Assembly (NCBI GenBank): GCA_030590525.1
Contig: JAUUYI010000168.1
Location: forward strand, 1 to 5,544
From: Sedimenticola sp.
GTDB lineage: Bacteria > Pseudomonadota > Gammaproteobacteria > Chromatiales > Chromatiaceae
DNA length: 5,544 nt
Reading direction: 5' to 3'
Below the pieces are notes generated by a model. The model made no database searches and was not told where the DNA came from. It was given only the letters and a program-made list of their open reading frames with translations. How positions within the stretch are numbered: position 1 is the stretch's first letter; each line of letters starts with the position of its first letter. The position numbers and the translations under genes are program-made. This document shows, in pieces, positions 5,469 to 5,544 of this stretch.

Positions 5469-5477
5469 TTATCCACA
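5469..5477 (+). promoter_or_regulatory. DnaA box TTATCCACA (strong R1-type)
   Basis: Identical to the high-affinity DnaA box TTATCCACA. With the next box on the opposite strand (5-base gap) it forms a 23-bp inverted repeat spanning 5469-5491 with a single mismatched pair. Confidence 0.75.
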
Positions 5478-5482
5478 GAATT

Positions 5483-5491
5483 TGTGAATAA
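5483..5491 (-). promoter_or_regulatory. DnaA box TTATTCACA (minus strand)
   Basis: The plus strand reads TGTGAATAA, the reverse complement of TTATTCACA. It faces the box at 5469-5477, and the three boxes at 5457, 5469 and 5483 lie about one DNA helical turn or slightly more apart. Confidence 0.7.
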
Positions 5492-5544
5492 CCTGTAAAA
5501 CGCTTTTAAGTGCAGTCGGATATGTTGAAAGCTGTATTTATGAC

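Larger units (their letters stand above)
5276..5491. other. Candidate replication origin or DnaA-binding locus
   Basis: Within about 215 bases there are four perfect TTATNCACA DnaA boxes, three of them packed into 35 bases, plus an 84% AT block and a G-run between the AT block and the clustered boxes. A DnaA-box cluster beside an easily unwound AT-rich segment is the standard layout of a bacterial oriC. Against a Dam/SeqA-type enterobacterial oriC, only one GATC (5221-5224) lies in 5164-5544. Alternatives are a dnaA promoter region, a DnaA-titration site or a DnaA-controlled promoter. No dnaA, gidA/mnmG, rpmH or parA gene is within the window to settle it. Confidence 0.5.

Overview
The window looks like chromosomal DNA from a free-living or symbiotic gammaproteobacterium. 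The two biosynthetic proteins (ArgE and IlvD) match the Escherichia coli type along their whole length. The third recognisable protein belongs to the YgiM-like family of SH3/coiled-coil membrane proteins found in gammaproteobacteria. The genes are GC-rich, and the intergenic DNA is full of short repeats. A purple-sulfur or sulfur-oxidising relative (Chromatiales-like) is my impression only; the sequence does not prove it.

Layout. 1-141: intergenic DNA downstream of argE, with a 9-bp degenerate tandem repeat and a T7-G-T7 tract. 142-1290 (minus): argE, acetylornithine deacetylase, arginine synthesis. 1291-1459: short spacer with small palindromes and a possible argE promoter. 1460-2038 (minus): a TetR-family repressor with a consensus -10 box so close to its ATG that the mRNA may be almost leaderless. 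2039-2223: divergent control region with a perfect 8-bp inverted repeat. 2224-4107 (plus): ilvD, dihydroxy-acid dehydratase, valine/isoleucine synthesis; its last residues are encoded by a 7-bp tandem repeat. 4108-4494: a repeat island between the convergent ends of ilvD and the next gene. It has nested inverted repeats: outer GGGACAG-type arms, then a 148-bp element with perfect 15-bp terminal inverted repeats, then a head-to-head pair of GTAG-headed hairpins resembling a REPIN. 4495-5163 (minus): SH3-domain, coiled-coil, membrane-anchored protein. 5164-5544: a non-coding, AT-rich region with four consensus DnaA boxes (three tightly clustered), an 84% AT block, a G-run and an 18-bp duplicated segment carrying a DnaA box. 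This is a candidate replication origin or another DnaA-binding locus.

The genes do not form one pathway. argE and ilvD are housekeeping amino-acid genes and the TetR regulator sits between them. The regulator could control itself, divergent ilvD, downstream argE, or something elsewhere. The most interesting parts are non-coding: the nested repeat island and the DnaA-box region at the right edge.
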